Shown: positions 18,625 to 24,926 of the stretch, in pieces
Layout of the letters: each line of letters opens with the position of its first letter
Numbering within the stretch: position 1 is the first letter of the stretch
NCBI GenBank assembly: GCA_045629285.1
Contig: JAZQQY010000041.1
Span: 1-64,000 of the forward strand
Direction: 5' to 3'
From: UBA1723 sp045629285
GTDB lineage: Bacteria > Bacteroidota > Bacteroidia > Bacteroidales > Paludibacteraceae
DNA length: 64,000 nt
The notes under the pieces: model-generated
What the model was told of the DNA's origin: nothing
Databases searched by the model: none
What the model saw: only the letters and a program-made list of their open reading frames with translations
Made by a program: the position numbers and the translations under genes

Positions 18625-19068
18625 TTAGTCCGGATTTATTGATGACATCAACAGCAATATGAAAAACACAGATGGTATGGTCAGATAACAGGCGAAACAA
18701 CCTGTTATGAGCGTGAATTTGAAAACACTTTTCTCTCTAAACAATAAATATGTCATAAGTATTGCAACCCCGATGATTGTGATTCCCATCACAAAAACCG
18801 TTAGAATTAGAAATGCGTCTGCTACAACGCAGAAGAAAAGAACACAAATACCGAGAAACTGAAATAATGAATCTGATTTCTCAATATAACAACACAAAGC
18901 TACTGTGGGAATCAAGGGCAATAACAGTCCAGCAAACGCAGAACCCACTATCGTCATTCCCGATTGGAACAATAGGACACAACACAGAATGCCAATAAGC
19001 AGATGGCACACGACGGGAATTCTGTGCTTTTTTATTATTGATGAGTAACAGCCTAAAGGAAGCATCAA
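18625..19068 (-). CDS. Small polytopic membrane protein, possibly N-terminally truncated
   Basis: 147 residues with about four hydrophobic segments (roughly 18-38, 42-58, 68-110, 125-143); no family recognised. The start ATG lies only 7 bp from the end of the IS66 remnant, and the frame stays open into the IS terminal repeat before a TAG, so the insertion may have removed the original 5' end. A well-formed promoter inside the IS end (19105-19134) points into this gene and probably drives it now. Downstream it runs into palindrome H1. The frame has good membrane-protein character but no homologue to confirm it. Confidence 0.6.
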   Translation of the reverse strand: MMLPLGCYSSIIKKHRIPVVCHLLIGILCCVLLFQSGMTIVGSAFAGLLLPLIPTVALCCYIEKSDSLFQFLGICVLFFCVVADAFLILTVFVMGITIIGVAILMTYLLFREKSVFKFTLITGCFACYLTIPSVFFILLLMSSINPD

Positions 19069-19104
19069 ATCTATTGTAAACGTCTAATTTATTAATTATA
19101 TCTG

Positions 19105-19134
19105 CAAATATAGTCTAAAAACGCTATAAAACAA
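19105..19134 (-). promoter_or_regulatory. Outward-facing promoter at the IS66 end
   Basis: On the minus strand, TTG (19132-19134), a 19 bp spacer and TATATTTG (19105-19112) form a canonical Bacteroidota promoter directed out of the element into the 147-residue membrane protein gene. Confidence 0.6.
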
Positions 19135-19137
19135 TAA

Positions 19138-19155
19138 AATCAGCCCGAAGGCTGA
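19138..19155 (-). terminator. Terminator of the IS66 gene cluster
   Basis: On the minus strand an 8 bp GC-rich stem closed by a TTCG tetraloop is followed by TTATTGTTTT, 13 bp beyond the tnpC remnant. Its 3' tail overlaps the outward promoter. Confidence 0.7.
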
Positions 19156-19167
19156 TTCTAAACCATT

Positions 19168-19434
19168 CTAAATCTCATTGATTCTGTCTGGTGTCAGTTT
19201 TTCGTAGTCTCCATAGTCATTGGTTAAGGCCTCCAAGACCTTGACGAAATAGTCCTTTGGAGACACGCCGTTTAACTTGCATGTCTCCACCAAAGTGTAA
19301 AATCTTGCGGCTATCATCACCCCTTCCTCGCTGGTGAATCCCTTGCAGGCGCTGTCGCCTTTATCCGTTTCTGCGGACTTTAGCAACTGCGCCTCTTTTA
19401 TCATTTTCTCGTCTTCTGTCAACGCCTTTTTCAT
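19168..19434 (-). CDS. C-terminal remnant of IS66 transposase TnpC (88 aa)
   Basis: The segment RFYTLVETCKLNGVSPKDYF followed by a VLEAL helix matches the C-terminal helix of IS66 transposases (Y-x-L-x-x-T-C-K-x-N-G-x-x-P-x-x-Y). The DDE catalytic domain is absent, so it cannot catalyse transposition. It has its own ATG and sits where tnpC normally follows tnpB. It may be a deletion product or a short protein retained for other reasons. Confidence 0.6.
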   Translation of the reverse strand: MKKALTEDEKMIKEAQLLKSAETDKGDSACKGFTSEEGVMIAARFYTLVETCKLNGVSPKDYFVKVLEALTNDYGDYEKLTPDRINEI

Positions 19435-19497
19435 TATATAAAAATAATAAAAAAGACGGGTATATGCAAGTTTGCTTACTGATAATCAGTGTTGTAA

Positions 19498-19833
19498 TTA
19501 TATTTTTATTTCCCTTCTTGCCGTGCATTCCATAAGTGCCTGTAACTTGGAAAGACTGAGCAGATAAGTTGTTTTCCCTTCCTCTGAAGGCTTCGGAACC
19601 AGAAATTGGAATCCGTGCTCATAGGCCTTCATAAACACCGTGTAGGAGTGGTTTTCGTATCTGACCAGCTTGACCTTGTCACGCTTCTTCGACATGGTTA
19701 TAAACACGTCGCCGTTATAAGGGTCACGGCCGAGCATCTCCCGTATGGTGTTGCAGAGGCGGAAGTGACCGAGACGCATGTCGGTGATACCCTCTACGTA
19801 AAAGTACCTGTAGTCCGGATTGAGGTTCAGCAT
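19498..19833 (-). CDS. tnpB: IS66 accessory protein TnpB
   Basis: 111 residues of the IS66 Orf2 family, with the family pattern YFYVEGITDMRLGHFRLCNT, GRDPYNGDVFITMSKKRDKVK and a C-terminal LSLSKLQALME. It is needed for IS66 transposition in vivo but its biochemical role is not settled. Its start overlaps the end of tnpA by 7 bp, so the two are translationally coupled. Length is normal; no damage seen. Confidence 0.85.
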   Translation of the reverse strand: MLNLNPDYRYFYVEGITDMRLGHFRLCNTIREMLGRDPYNGDVFITMSKKRDKVKLVRYENHSYTVFMKAYEHGFQFLVPKPSEEGKTTYLLSLSKLQALMECTARREIKI

Positions 19834-20144
19834 AACACGGCAATTTTATCGATCAGATTTCTCAGTTCAGATAGGCAGATGGACTCATGCCTTAGATTCA
19901 AACCGTTTGGCAGCACAAGGTCTGCCTTGATTGAAATTTCAGTCCGTGCCGGTGCTGGTGTTTGCTCATGCTCAACAATTTCAACAGGAACCAGTTTGGG
20001 TTTCGCCTGCAACGTAAGCCAGTCGACATATTCCACTATCGGCACACCCGACTGTTTGCAGATTTTGGAGATGGTCACTCCTTCCTTTCCCTTGTTCGCC
20101 TCATACGTGTCACGTATTTGGCACATTTTCTTTTCGCTTGCCAT
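19827..20144 (-). CDS. tnpA: IS66 accessory protein TnpA (helix-turn-helix)
   Basis: 105 residues. A helix-turn-helix-like N-terminus (ISKICKQSGVPIVEYVDW) and a C-terminal segment (LPNGLNLRHESICLSELRNL) match IS66 Orf1/TnpA. It begins 65 bp inside the right-hand terminal repeat and heads the tnpA-tnpB-tnpC' cluster. A TATCTTTG promoter element lies 24 bp upstream. It appears intact. Confidence 0.75.
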   Translation of the reverse strand: MASEKKMCQIRDTYEANKGKEGVTISKICKQSGVPIVEYVDWLTLQAKPKLVPVEIVEHEQTPAPARTEISIKADLVLPNGLNLRHESICLSELRNLIDKIAVLC

Positions 20145-20168
20145 ATTTTCTAAATTTTATGTTCGCGA

Positions 20169-20176
20169 CAAAGATA
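20169..20176 (-). promoter_or_regulatory. -7 promoter element of IS66 tnpA
   Basis: TATCTTTG on the minus strand, inside the right end of the IS66 remnant, 24 bp before tnpA. A TTTG in the terminal repeat could serve as -33 at a slightly short 17-18 bp spacing. Confidence 0.55.
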
Positions 20177-20223
20177 AGGGGCAAGTCGAGTTTCAAATTG
20201 GATGCTTACATTTCATTTTCACT

Positions 20224-20631
20224 ATGGATATGATGTATTGCAAAGAGGTCGCTGAGGTTATTTTCAAGCAGTTGTTCTTCTCTATCGACAAATGGGTTTT
20301 CTTCTCGTGGGGTATGCGCGTGCAGGCGTGCTGCTACTTTGACGGGATGCCTACACTTAAAATGCTCGTTTCGGGCGCCGTCCACAAGGGTTGGGTATAT
20401 ATCTCTCTTAATGAGGGCAGCGACTCTTACGAGGTGCGTCTTCTTGACAATGAAGAGAAAACGGTGCTGCAGACGCATACCGACATCTTCTGTGACAATT
20501 TGGGCTCTTTCGTTGACTCGCTAGTTGAACGCCCCTCAAACCTTTCTGATGACGAGTACAAGGCGCTCGCAGACGCTGACACTCAAGCCAAATTAGCCGA
20601 GGAAATGGCTGTTTTCAATGGGGAGGACTGA
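20224..20631 (+). CDS. Small conserved-looking cytoplasmic protein, first of the plus-strand accessory set
   Basis: 135 residues, no signal peptide. An N-terminal Cys/Trp-rich part (FFSWGMRVQACCYFDGMPTL) leads to a beta-rich core (HKGWVYISLNEGSDSYEVRL) and an acidic helical tail. I cannot name the family with confidence; proteins of this look occur on Bacteroidales mobile elements. ATG 20224 is chosen because longer in-frame starts lie inside the IS66 tnp genes. The start is 15 bp past the IS66 right end, so the insertion probably removed the promoter module present upstream of the sister genes. A terminator forms the first part of R element R1 behind it. Confidence 0.7.
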   Translation: MDMMYCKEVAEVIFKQLFFSIDKWVFFSWGMRVQACCYFDGMPTLKMLVSGAVHKGWVYISLNEGSDSYEVRLLDNEEKTVLQTHTDIFCDNLGSFVDSLVERPSNLSDDEYKALADADTQAKLAEEMAVFNGED

Positions 20632-20648
20632 TAAGTCCCCCATTTATG

Positions 20649-20675
20649 CCCCAAGTGCCATGCTTGGGGATTTTT
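20649..20675 (+). terminator. Terminator after the 135-residue gene (within R1)
   Basis: CCCCAAG and CTTGGGG form a 7 bp stem with a 7 nt loop followed by ATTTTT, 18 bp after the stop. Confidence 0.8.
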
Positions 20676-20712
20676 CTCCTAGGCTCTACCGAGCCCGTGC
20701 CTAACCTTTCTT
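20660..20712 (+). repeat. R element, copy R1
   Basis: About 50 bp sequence also found at 21961-22013, 22876-22930 and 24634-24686, always in the same orientation. Shared blocks are GGGGATTTTT, a short hairpin GCTCTACCGAGC, and GTGCCTAACCTTT. It lies between a plus-strand stop and a convergent minus-strand stop. Confidence 0.8.
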
Positions 20713-20714
20713 GT

Positions 20715-21398
20715 TTACCAGTATTTGTATTCTATGATTTTTCCTCCTGTTAGCACTTCACCTTCTCCAGATAAATAATACTCTTCAATACGATTGTTGT
20801 TTGAGTCGTATTTGTAGGTGTATTTACTCCTCCTACAGCCGTCTGATCCATACCAATACTCTTCAATAAGATTGTTGTTTGAGTCGTATTTCTTGATCTC
20901 TTTTCTATTCAAACTACCTTCTGGAGAATATTCGCACCATTCAATCTCGTTGTTGTTTGAGTCGTATTTGTAGGTATATTTCCAATACAAATTTCCGTCT
21001 GAGTCGTACCAGCAATATTCAGTCTTATTGTTGTTTGAGTCGTATTTGAAGATTGCTTTGCCATCCAAACTGCCGTCTGAATTGTACACGCAAGATTCAG
21101 TCTTATTGTTGTTTGAGTCGTATTTGAATTTGTATTTTGTCTTGTTTCCATCTTCAGCTTCTGTCCTGTACCCATCTTTATTATAAGTAATAGATTGTCT
21201 TACAGCCTCTTTATGTAATGTTCCAAACGAAATCTTGCAATCATATTCTATAACTTCCTGAATATTTCCGTGATATCCGTCTTTTTCTAGATCTGTTTCA
21301 GATTTAGCATTGTTAGAGATACAACTTATGAATAATGCTATAAATGCTATAGATGCTATAATAATCCTCGTTTGTTTTTTTATATGTAGTTTGTCCAT
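20715..21398 (-). CDS. Lipoprotein with five 26-residue YD-like repeats
   Basis: 227 residues. The N-terminus is basic, hydrophobic and ends in LFISC, so it is a probable lipoprotein. Residues ~80-220 contain five copies of a KYDSNNNxxE...DGxL unit, with an exact 78 bp period in the DNA. This resembles YD/RHS-type beta-hairpin repeats or MORN-like repeats, but there is no RHS core or toxin domain. Function unknown; a surface or periplasmic binding role is plausible. It is monocistronic, on the opposite strand to its neighbours, with its own promoter (21428-21458). Confidence 0.75.
   Translation of the reverse strand: MDKLHIKKQTRIIIASIAFIALFISCISNNAKSETDLEKDGYHGNIQEVIEYDCKISFGTLHKEAVRQSITYNKDGYRTEAEDGNKTKYKFKYDSNNNKTESCVYNSDGSLDGKAIFKYDSNNNKTEYCWYDSDGNLYWKYTYKYDSNNNEIEWCEYSPEGSLNRKEIKKYDSNNNLIEEYWYGSDGCRRSKYTYKYDSNNNRIEEYYLSGEGEVLTGGKIIEYKYW
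20793..21150 (-). repeat. Tandem 78 bp repeat, five copies
   Basis: The block TTGTTGTTTGAGTCGTA recurs near 20793, 20871, 20949, 21027 and 21105, exactly 78 bp apart, within the lipoprotein gene. Being a multiple of three, copy-number change preserves the frame. Confidence 0.9.
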
Positions 21399-21427
21399 AG
21401 TATTTCGTTGTAGATTTGAATTTTTGA

Positions 21428-21458
21428 TAAAGGTAATATAATCTAAATTTTCATCAAA
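21428..21458 (-). promoter_or_regulatory. Promoter of the repeat lipoprotein gene
   Basis: On the minus strand TTTG (21455-21458), a 19 bp spacer and TACCTTTA (21428-21435) match the Bacteroidota pattern with one mismatch in the -7 element. Confidence 0.55.
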
Positions 21459-21510
21459 TCTTCTGCCTCTTTTATTGCATCTATGTCCCTAACTTCCTCT
21501 CGTTTAGACG

Positions 21511-21594
21511 GTGGGGCGGTGCCTCGGAACTGCTTCCCTCTCTCTTTCTTGTTTTATACTCTTTCCCGTTGTTTATCAGTATCTTTGTAGTGTA
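21511..21594 (+). promoter_or_regulatory. Repeated promoter module, copy a
   Basis: Aligns without gaps with 24049-24132 and 24820-24903. Shared blocks are GTGGGGCGGTGCCT, CTTCCCTCTCTCTT and TTTATCAGTATCTTTGTAGT; the last contains a TAnnTTTG promoter core (TATCTTTG, 21580-21587). From the first G of the GTGGGG block to the core is 69 bp in all three copies. The coding start is 25 bp further on. Confidence 0.8.
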
Positions 21595-21611
21595 AAAATA
21601 ATGTTTCTTTT

Positions 21612-21947
21612 ATGGCTAAATTGAATATCAAAGTGTCCCAACCTATGCTGAAGGTTGTCCGTGAGGTTTGTGAGAAGATGGCTTGTGTCGACTCTGTTTC
21701 TATTATGACGGTTTCGGAAAGATCCTACCAGATGCAGGTTTGCCCTATCGGTTTGTGGAACGAGTGCGACGAGTCCGATTTGTGCAGCGATGGCAATTAC
21801 AGGTTCTTCCAAGTCATCTATGCGGATGACTGTTTCGCCCCTCCTCGCAATATTTCCACTCCAGAGCTCGTTTATATGTTCAATCAAAAAAAGGTCTCTG
21901 ATTTGGATGGTCTTAAAGAGTTGCTTAAAGATATGATACAGATTTAA
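21612..21947 (+). CDS. Small accessory protein of unknown function (111 aa)
   Basis: No recognised family. Predicted soluble, with an N-terminal helix (KVSQPMLKVVREVCEKM), a beta-rich middle with several Cys, and a C-terminal helical tail. It is preceded by promoter module a and followed by a terminator/R element (R2), the same arrangement as the other plus-strand genes here. Expected to be co-regulated with 24163, 24436, 24927 and 25476. Confidence 0.7.
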   Translation: MAKLNIKVSQPMLKVVREVCEKMACVDSVSIMTVSERSYQMQVCPIGLWNECDESDLCSDGNYRFFQVIYADDCFAPPRNISTPELVYMFNQKKVSDLDGLKELLKDMIQI

Positions 21948-21952
21948 TCTTT

Positions 21953-21979
21953 CCCCATACTCTTGCTCTGGGGATTTTT
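21953..21979 (+). terminator. Terminator after the 111-residue gene (start of R2)
   Basis: CCCC (21953-21956) and GGGG (21970-21973) can pair, followed by ATTTTT. The stem is shorter than in R1 but in the same place. Confidence 0.5.
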
Positions 21980-22013
21980 GTCCCTTGCTCTACCGAGCCG
22001 TGCCTAACCTTTT
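21961..22013 (+). repeat. R element, copy R2
   Basis: Contains TCTGGGGATTTTT, the GCTCTACCGAGC hairpin and GTGCCTAACCTTTT. It is nearly identical to R1 over the last 30 bp. Confidence 0.8.
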
Positions 22014-22034
22014 GGGATCTTCCACTTTTTCCTT

Positions 22035-22244
22035 TTATGCAAAAGGATCAAACGCAGTTCCTTTTAAGAAATCTTTTGCGTATTCAATAGCTTCTGCGAG
22101 AAGTTGGTCGTCTCCATTCTCTTCGGCTTCTTGAATGTCACGCAGTAACCATAAAATAGTTCTTATGTCATACTCGCTGTGATACTCGTCAAGAGCCATT
22201 TTGATTTTTGCGACTGTTTCTGGGTTTATAGAATTGTTCTCCAT
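22035..22244 (-). CDS. Small acidic protein (69 aa)
   Basis: A helical, acidic, soluble protein with no recognised family. It starts 11 bp after the stop of the 174-residue gene upstream on the same strand, so the two form an operon. Such pairs of small acidic proteins can be toxin-immunity or antidefence partners, but nothing in the sequence proves that. Confidence 0.65.
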   Translation of the reverse strand: MENNSINPETVAKIKMALDEYHSEYDIRTILWLLRDIQEAEENGDDQLLAEAIEYAKDFLKGTAFDPFA

Positions 22245-22255
22245 ATTATGATAAT

Positions 22256-22780
22256 TTAATGTCTGCCTGCTGGACCAAGTGCTGTGTACAAAAGGTTGAT
22301 TCCTTCAATATCGTCAATTTGCTTGGCTAATGCTTCTGCTTCATCATATAGATCATCATCCTCTGAATCATTGTAAGCATTTGAGTTGAAGAACTGAAGC
22401 ATTTTGTTAATCAACATTTTTGTTTGCGATGCAATGTCTGCTGCTTTATCCTTTGTTACAAAGTGATGAAGGTACGGAATGACATACATATCATTATACA
22501 CTGCTTCAAAGTAAGAAGCAAAGATCTCTTCATGTTTTTCAAAAGATGAAGGAACTTCAAAATCGTCCAGCTGCTTGAAGAAAGGAGCAAAGTCAATATT
22601 CTTCTTTGATTCGAGAATTGTGCGTATATGAGCAAGGATATCCTTCAACTTATTCTGCTGATCTGTCGGAAAATAATCTTGTGAACTTTCCATAAGTTCT
22701 TCAAGCTCAGTGTCACCGAATGAATGAAAATAACTAATGGGATAGTAAATCAGAGAAAGTGCATGGTCGCTTAGTTTCAT
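22256..22780 (-). CDS. Unknown helical protein (174 aa)
   Basis: A mostly alpha-helical, acidic cytoplasmic protein without signal peptide or recognisable motif. It is the first gene of a two-gene unit with 22035-22244. The 187 bp upstream region contains R element R3 and a weak AT-rich promoter-like stretch. I do not recognise a family. Confidence 0.7.
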   Translation of the reverse strand: MKLSDHALSLIYYPISYFHSFGDTELEELMESSQDYFPTDQQNKLKDILAHIRTILESKKNIDFAPFFKQLDDFEVPSSFEKHEEIFASYFEAVYNDMYVIPYLHHFVTKDKAADIASQTKMLINKMLQFFNSNAYNDSEDDDLYDEAEALAKQIDDIEGINLLYTALGPAGRH

Positions 22781-22875
22781 AGTCTTTGATATTTTGATTT
22801 TTGTGCAGTAAAATTATACATTTTCTTATCCTTATGCAAGCTAATTATGACATTTCCCCTATAAAAAGAAAGGGG

Positions 22876-22930
22876 TGTAGGCTCTTGCTCTGGGGAATTT
22901 TACCCTTTGCTCTACCGAGCTGTACCTAAC
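22876..22930 (+). repeat. R element, copy R3
   Basis: Shares GCTCTTGCTCTGGGGA, GCTCTACCGAGC and CCTAAC with R1 and R2. Unlike those it does not follow a plus-strand gene; it lies between two minus-strand genes. Confidence 0.75.
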
Positions 22931-22967
22931 TGAAAAAGGGCGACCTTCCTAAGATCTCCCTTTCCTC

Positions 22968-23960
22968 TTATTTGTCCTCTTGTAGAATCTCTCTTATCAG
23001 TTCGTTTAAAATCTTCAACTTGGCACTTAATTTGTCGAAGTCACAAATGTCTCCTGGAAAAACTTCCTCTGAGTCCACCACACCTATGGTCATGTGTTCG
23101 CCTTTCCCGAATCGTTCCGGCTTGCGGATCTTGACTCCTGCTTCGGCAAATTTCTGCATCAGTTTTAAATGGTATTTCTTTCTGAGCGTAGATTCGTTGC
23201 CTGGCTGTTTGCAGTTGAGCTTCACACATAGTTTTGAATTTTCAAACTGTAGGTAAATTAGTGCCTCTTGATTGCCTTGCCATATTGTCCACAATCCCAT
23301 AAATCCGTTTGACTTGTTGTCCACATATCCCCATTCGTCTACGAAATCAATGGTTTTCTCTAACTGTTTGAAGAATCCTTGCCAAACGTACCCTCCCTTC
23401 CATTGGCTTACAGGTAGTGTCTGGTATGCGTTGGTCTTGTCCTCTATAGACTGAAGGTGTGCCCTGTAGTCCCTAACTATGGGATGTTCTCCTGTATAGC
23501 TGTTGAACACATCTAGCAACTGCCCTCTGTAGATGGTGTCATAGCCTTCTTCTTCGATAAACTCCTCCAGGCTTCTAGGTTCGTTCTCTATCTTGACATA
23601 GGCAAATCTAAGATTCTCCATCTTGTCCTTGTAGTCTTTTTCCACAATCTCCTTATATCTGCGTAATTGGTTGTCATGGACGGTTGTGCCTGTCTTGTCC
23701 TCTATCACAAGAAGGGTGTCGTCGTTGACTTCTGCCCATATATCTATGTTCTTCATCTGTCGTCCGACATTCACTTTATGAATGTCGTCGGCTGGTATAT
23801 GTGTCATCAGTGACATGAATCGCTTGCCTAACTGACACATTTCTTTGTCCGAACTTAGATATGCGTCATCCGACCATTGCAAGAGCCATGCGAACATGGC
23901 ATCCTGGCTTAACTCCGATGTGGCGAAACTGAAAAGATTGGGTGCGTTGTATTCTTTCAT
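22968..23960 (-). CDS. PD-(D/E)XK nuclease-superfamily protein
   Basis: 330 residues. The region around 70-95 has the nuclease-fold core: NIDIWAEVND (catalytic Asp) then VIEDKTGT (E-x-K), followed by a helix with NQLRRYKEIV. This matches stand-alone PD-(D/E)XK proteins often found near defence loci and on mobile elements. The C-terminal half (about 190-330) is probably for substrate binding. It may be a restriction-like or DNA-repair nuclease; the target is unknown. It is a single gene with no partner methylase nearby. Confidence 0.8.
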   Translation of the reverse strand: MKEYNAPNLFSFATSELSQDAMFAWLLQWSDDAYLSSDKEMCQLGKRFMSLMTHIPADDIHKVNVGRQMKNIDIWAEVNDDTLLVIEDKTGTTVHDNQLRRYKEIVEKDYKDKMENLRFAYVKIENEPRSLEEFIEEEGYDTIYRGQLLDVFNSYTGEHPIVRDYRAHLQSIEDKTNAYQTLPVSQWKGGYVWQGFFKQLEKTIDFVDEWGYVDNKSNGFMGLWTIWQGNQEALIYLQFENSKLCVKLNCKQPGNESTLRKKYHLKLMQKFAEAGVKIRKPERFGKGEHMTIGVVDSEEVFPGDICDFDKLSAKLKILNELIREILQEDK

Positions 23961-24048
23961 CTGTATATGGTTTTGAATTTTTCCACAAATTTAGGAACAT
24001 GATGTGCAACAATCTAGCATACTTTCACCTTTTTTATCATTTTTGAGC

Positions 24049-24132
24049 GTGGGGTGGAGCCTCCTTTCTTCTTCCCTCTCTCTTGCTCATTTTCTCCCAT
24101 ATCTTCCTATTTATCAGTATCTTTGTAGTATT
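24049..24132 (+). promoter_or_regulatory. Repeated promoter module, copy b
   Basis: GTGGGGTGGAGCCT, CTTCCCTCTCTCTT and TTTATCAGTATCTTTGTAGT at the same internal distances as copy a. The promoter core is TATCTTTG at 24118-24125. It drives 24163 and 24436. Confidence 0.8.
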
Positions 24133-24162
24133 GGAAATGAGTAATAATTAGTTCTTTTTTAT

Positions 24163-24417
24163 ATGAAAAACAAAGAGTATTCTTCTTATGTGGATGGGAA
24201 TTTCAATCCAGAGTCGCACAACAAAATGTTACTTTCGGATATGCTGAAACAGTGCGACACTATCGCTAAGGCTTACGAGTCTATCGCTTCTCTTTACTCC
24301 ATGGCTGTTTTGGAGTCGTCCGCTGATGTGTGTGGCGATAGAATCCTTAAAGCCTTTTATGACTTCCTTCCCGTTGTCAATGAGGTGAGAGAGCAGATTG
24401 AAAGTGATTTGGACTAA
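24163..24417 (+). CDS. Small helical protein (84 aa)
   Basis: Unknown family. After a short polar N-terminus the protein is mainly helical (MLKQCDTIAKAYESIASL and following). It sits directly behind promoter module b and is followed 18 bp later by the 58-residue gene, so the two share a transcript. Confidence 0.7.
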   Translation: MKNKEYSSYVDGNFNPESHNKMLLSDMLKQCDTIAKAYESIASLYSMAVLESSADVCGDRILKAFYDFLPVVNEVREQIESDLD

Positions 24418-24435
24418 TATTTAATTCTTTATGAT

Positions 24436-24612
24436 ATGAGCAGAGTAGAGGAACAAGCAAAGAATTTTGCTAATCTATGCAAAGGTAATCCCGTAAGTAC
24501 AATTATGAAGGGGTTGAGAGTCGTTAATCCGGCTATATTGGAAACGCTTAAAACTAAATTAGGCACTTCCGATCTGAACGAAATAGCCATTCGATTATCT
24601 ATGGGTTGTTAA
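24436..24612 (+). CDS. Very small protein (58 aa)
   Basis: ATG at 24436 (an ATG at 24431 is followed at once by a stop). It encodes a basic-to-neutral helical peptide beginning MSRVEEQAKNF and ending RLSMGC. No family recognised. It follows the 84-residue gene by 18 bp and is followed directly by R4, so it fits the repeated gene-plus-R arrangement. Confidence 0.55.
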   Translation: MSRVEEQAKNFANLCKGNPVSTIMKGLRVVNPAILETLKTKLGTSDLNEIAIRLSMGC

Positions 24613-24633
24613 GTTTGTTAATGGATTCCTCAG

Positions 24634-24686
24634 GATTTGGCTCCTAGGGGATTTTCTCCCTTCGCTATCGCTCCTGTTCCTAACTT
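24634..24686 (+). repeat. R element, copy R4 (most divergent)
   Basis: Retains TAGGGGATTTTCTCCCTT and CCTAACTTTTT, but the GCTCTACCGAGC hairpin is degraded. The rest of 24613-24819 shows no gene. Confidence 0.6.
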
Positions 24687-24819
24687 TTTCATATCTTCGC
24701 TCATATTCCCGACTGTCCTTCTTGGGCTTCTGCAAATTATTGTCGGGTGGCAGGGTTCTCATTTTGGGAATCCTGCCTTTGTTGTTTATCCGTGTTCGCA
24801 AAAATTGATCATTAAGAGG

Positions 24820-24903
24820 GCGGGGTGGTGTCCTGTGCCTTTATCCTTCTCTCTTACCTTATTCCTTATATAACTTCCTATTTATCAGTATATTTATATT
24901 GTA
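24820..24903 (+). promoter_or_regulatory. Repeated promoter module, copy c
   Basis: GCGGGGTGG, CTTCTCTCTTA and TTTATCAGTATATTTAT align without gaps to copies a and b. The -7 element here is TATATTTA (24889-24896), one base off consensus. It drives the ArdA-like gene. Confidence 0.75.
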
Positions 24904-24926
24904 AAAATAACAAATAAAGTTACGAT

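Larger units (their letters stand above)
19076..20209 (-). mobile_element. IS66-family element, internally deleted
   Basis: Terminal inverted repeats (GTAAACGTCTAATTT at 19076 and the complement of GTAAGCATCCAATTT ending at 20209) bound a 1134 bp element carrying tnpA, tnpB and a C-terminal piece of tnpC on the minus strand. Full IS66 elements are typically 2.5-3 kb with a ~500 codon tnpC, so most of the transposase is missing. The two 8 bp flanks (AATCTATT, ATTTCATT) are not a clear duplication. It is probably non-autonomous and fixed in place. Confidence 0.8.

Noticed and set aside
19606..20631. A 341-codon plus-strand frame as one gene
   Set aside because: Its first two thirds run antisense to IS66 tnpA/tnpB; only the part from 20224 is credible.
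20793..21150. Regular 78 bp repeat as a CRISPR array
   Set aside because: The 'spacers' are also similar and the whole stretch is an open reading frame coding repeated YD-like units.
20715..21398. YD-repeat lipoprotein as an Rhs toxin
   Set aside because: Only five short repeats and no Rhs core or toxin tip.
20660..22930. R elements as integron attC sites (GCCTAAC resembles an attC core)
   Set aside because: The core would lie at the wrong end relative to genes in both orientations, the paired GTTRRRY site is missing, and no integrase is visible.
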